32,893 nucleotides of DNA, taken from assembly GCA_030054025.1 (NCBI GenBank), contig JASGCQ010000020.1:1-32893 (forward strand), in the 5' to 3' direction. Under the pieces are notes generated by a model that saw nothing but the letters and a program-made list of their open reading frames with translations, was not told the DNA's origin and made no database searches. Source of the DNA: Phycisphaerales bacterium. Its GTDB lineage: Bacteria; Bacteroidota; Bacteroidia; Chitinophagales; Chitinophagaceae. This document shows positions 32,687 to 32,893 of the stretch, one piece after another (the first letter of the stretch is position 1; each line of letters begins with the position of its first letter). The position numbers and the translations under genes were made by a program.

Positions 32687-32893
32687 CCAAATCGCTAAGT
32701 TGTCTTCCTCCTTACTTTAAAGTAAATTAAGAAAGAGAGAGACCCATTTTAATAGCAACTATGATGCTATTGATTATAAACCGCTGATTAAAATCGCCTC
32801 TTTTAAAGAATCAATTGATACTTAGTCAAGCCTTAAAAACGATACTGTCCAAAAAAGTGTGTAAAGCCAAAAAGTCTGAATTTTGTGTTTGAG
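32687..32893. mobile_element. Gene-free right edge, possible end of an IS256-like element
   Basis: No gene is seen. At 32841-32868 GATACTGTCC followed by an A-run and GTGTGTAAAG resembles terminal inverted repeats of IS256-family elements, which often carry a GTGTAAA motif. If correct, the element begins here and its transposase lies beyond the window. A small AATAGCA/TGCTATT hairpin lies near 32750-32771. The assignment is from memory of motif appearance, and the second end is not available. Confidence 0.25.

Overview
The window looks like a chromosomal segment of a Bacteroidota bacterium, most likely of the Chitinophagales/Chitinophagaceae type. It has two giant secreted proteins with the gliding-motility/type IX secretion (T9SS) C-terminal domain, a PorP/SprF partner, a DUF4835 (PorD-type) protein, DUF4271 next to hemD, Bacteroidota-style promoters (TTG about 20 nt upstream of TAnnTTTG) and AT-rich coding DNA with few Shine-Dalgarno sites. 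No rRNA, tRNA or CRISPR array was seen.

Region 1 (1-5600, minus strand) is an accessory island that resembles a decayed class I lanthipeptide (RiPP) locus. It holds two paralogous small precursor peptides with nearly the same leader ending in Gly-Gly and an identical 27-nt upstream block, a secreted S41 protease, a fragment resembling the N-terminus of a lantibiotic dehydratase (LanB) two nucleotides behind it, a secreted HExxH metalloprotease, a 45-residue overlapping ORF, and a divergent XRE-type regulator broken by a frameshift in a poly-A run. A gene-poor block of different composition separates this island from the core genome.

Region 2 (5600-12050, plus strand) is core metabolism: lpxD (lipid A), an AtpZ/AtpI-like pair detached from the ATP synthase operon, a SprT-like metalloprotein, a front-end fatty acid desaturase, DNA polymerase III delta prime (holB) and RicT/PSP1, closed by a strong two-way terminator. 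A nested inverted-repeat structure (possible structured RNA) lies just upstream of lpxD.

Region 3 (12060-14834, minus) is a 924-residue T9SS-exported protein with PKD domains. It is a paralogue of the 1005-residue protein in Region 5.

Region 4 (14978-28171) is a mosaic of housekeeping genes. On the plus strand are coaBC, DUF4835, a DUF4296-like lipoprotein, kmo and recJ. On the minus strand are DUF4271-hemD, a BamA/TamA-like outer membrane protein, and MATE-rluE. Then come a DOPA-dioxygenase-like gene and an atypical SDR on the plus strand.

Region 5 (28477-32686, plus) is a T9SS cargo/partner pair: a giant CHU_C protein, an intercistronic hairpin, and a PorP/SprF gene with a terminator. The last ~120 codons of the cargo gene and much of PorP/SprF use a markedly C-ending codon set, suggesting a separately evolving cassette. 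The extreme right edge may be the start of an IS256-like element.
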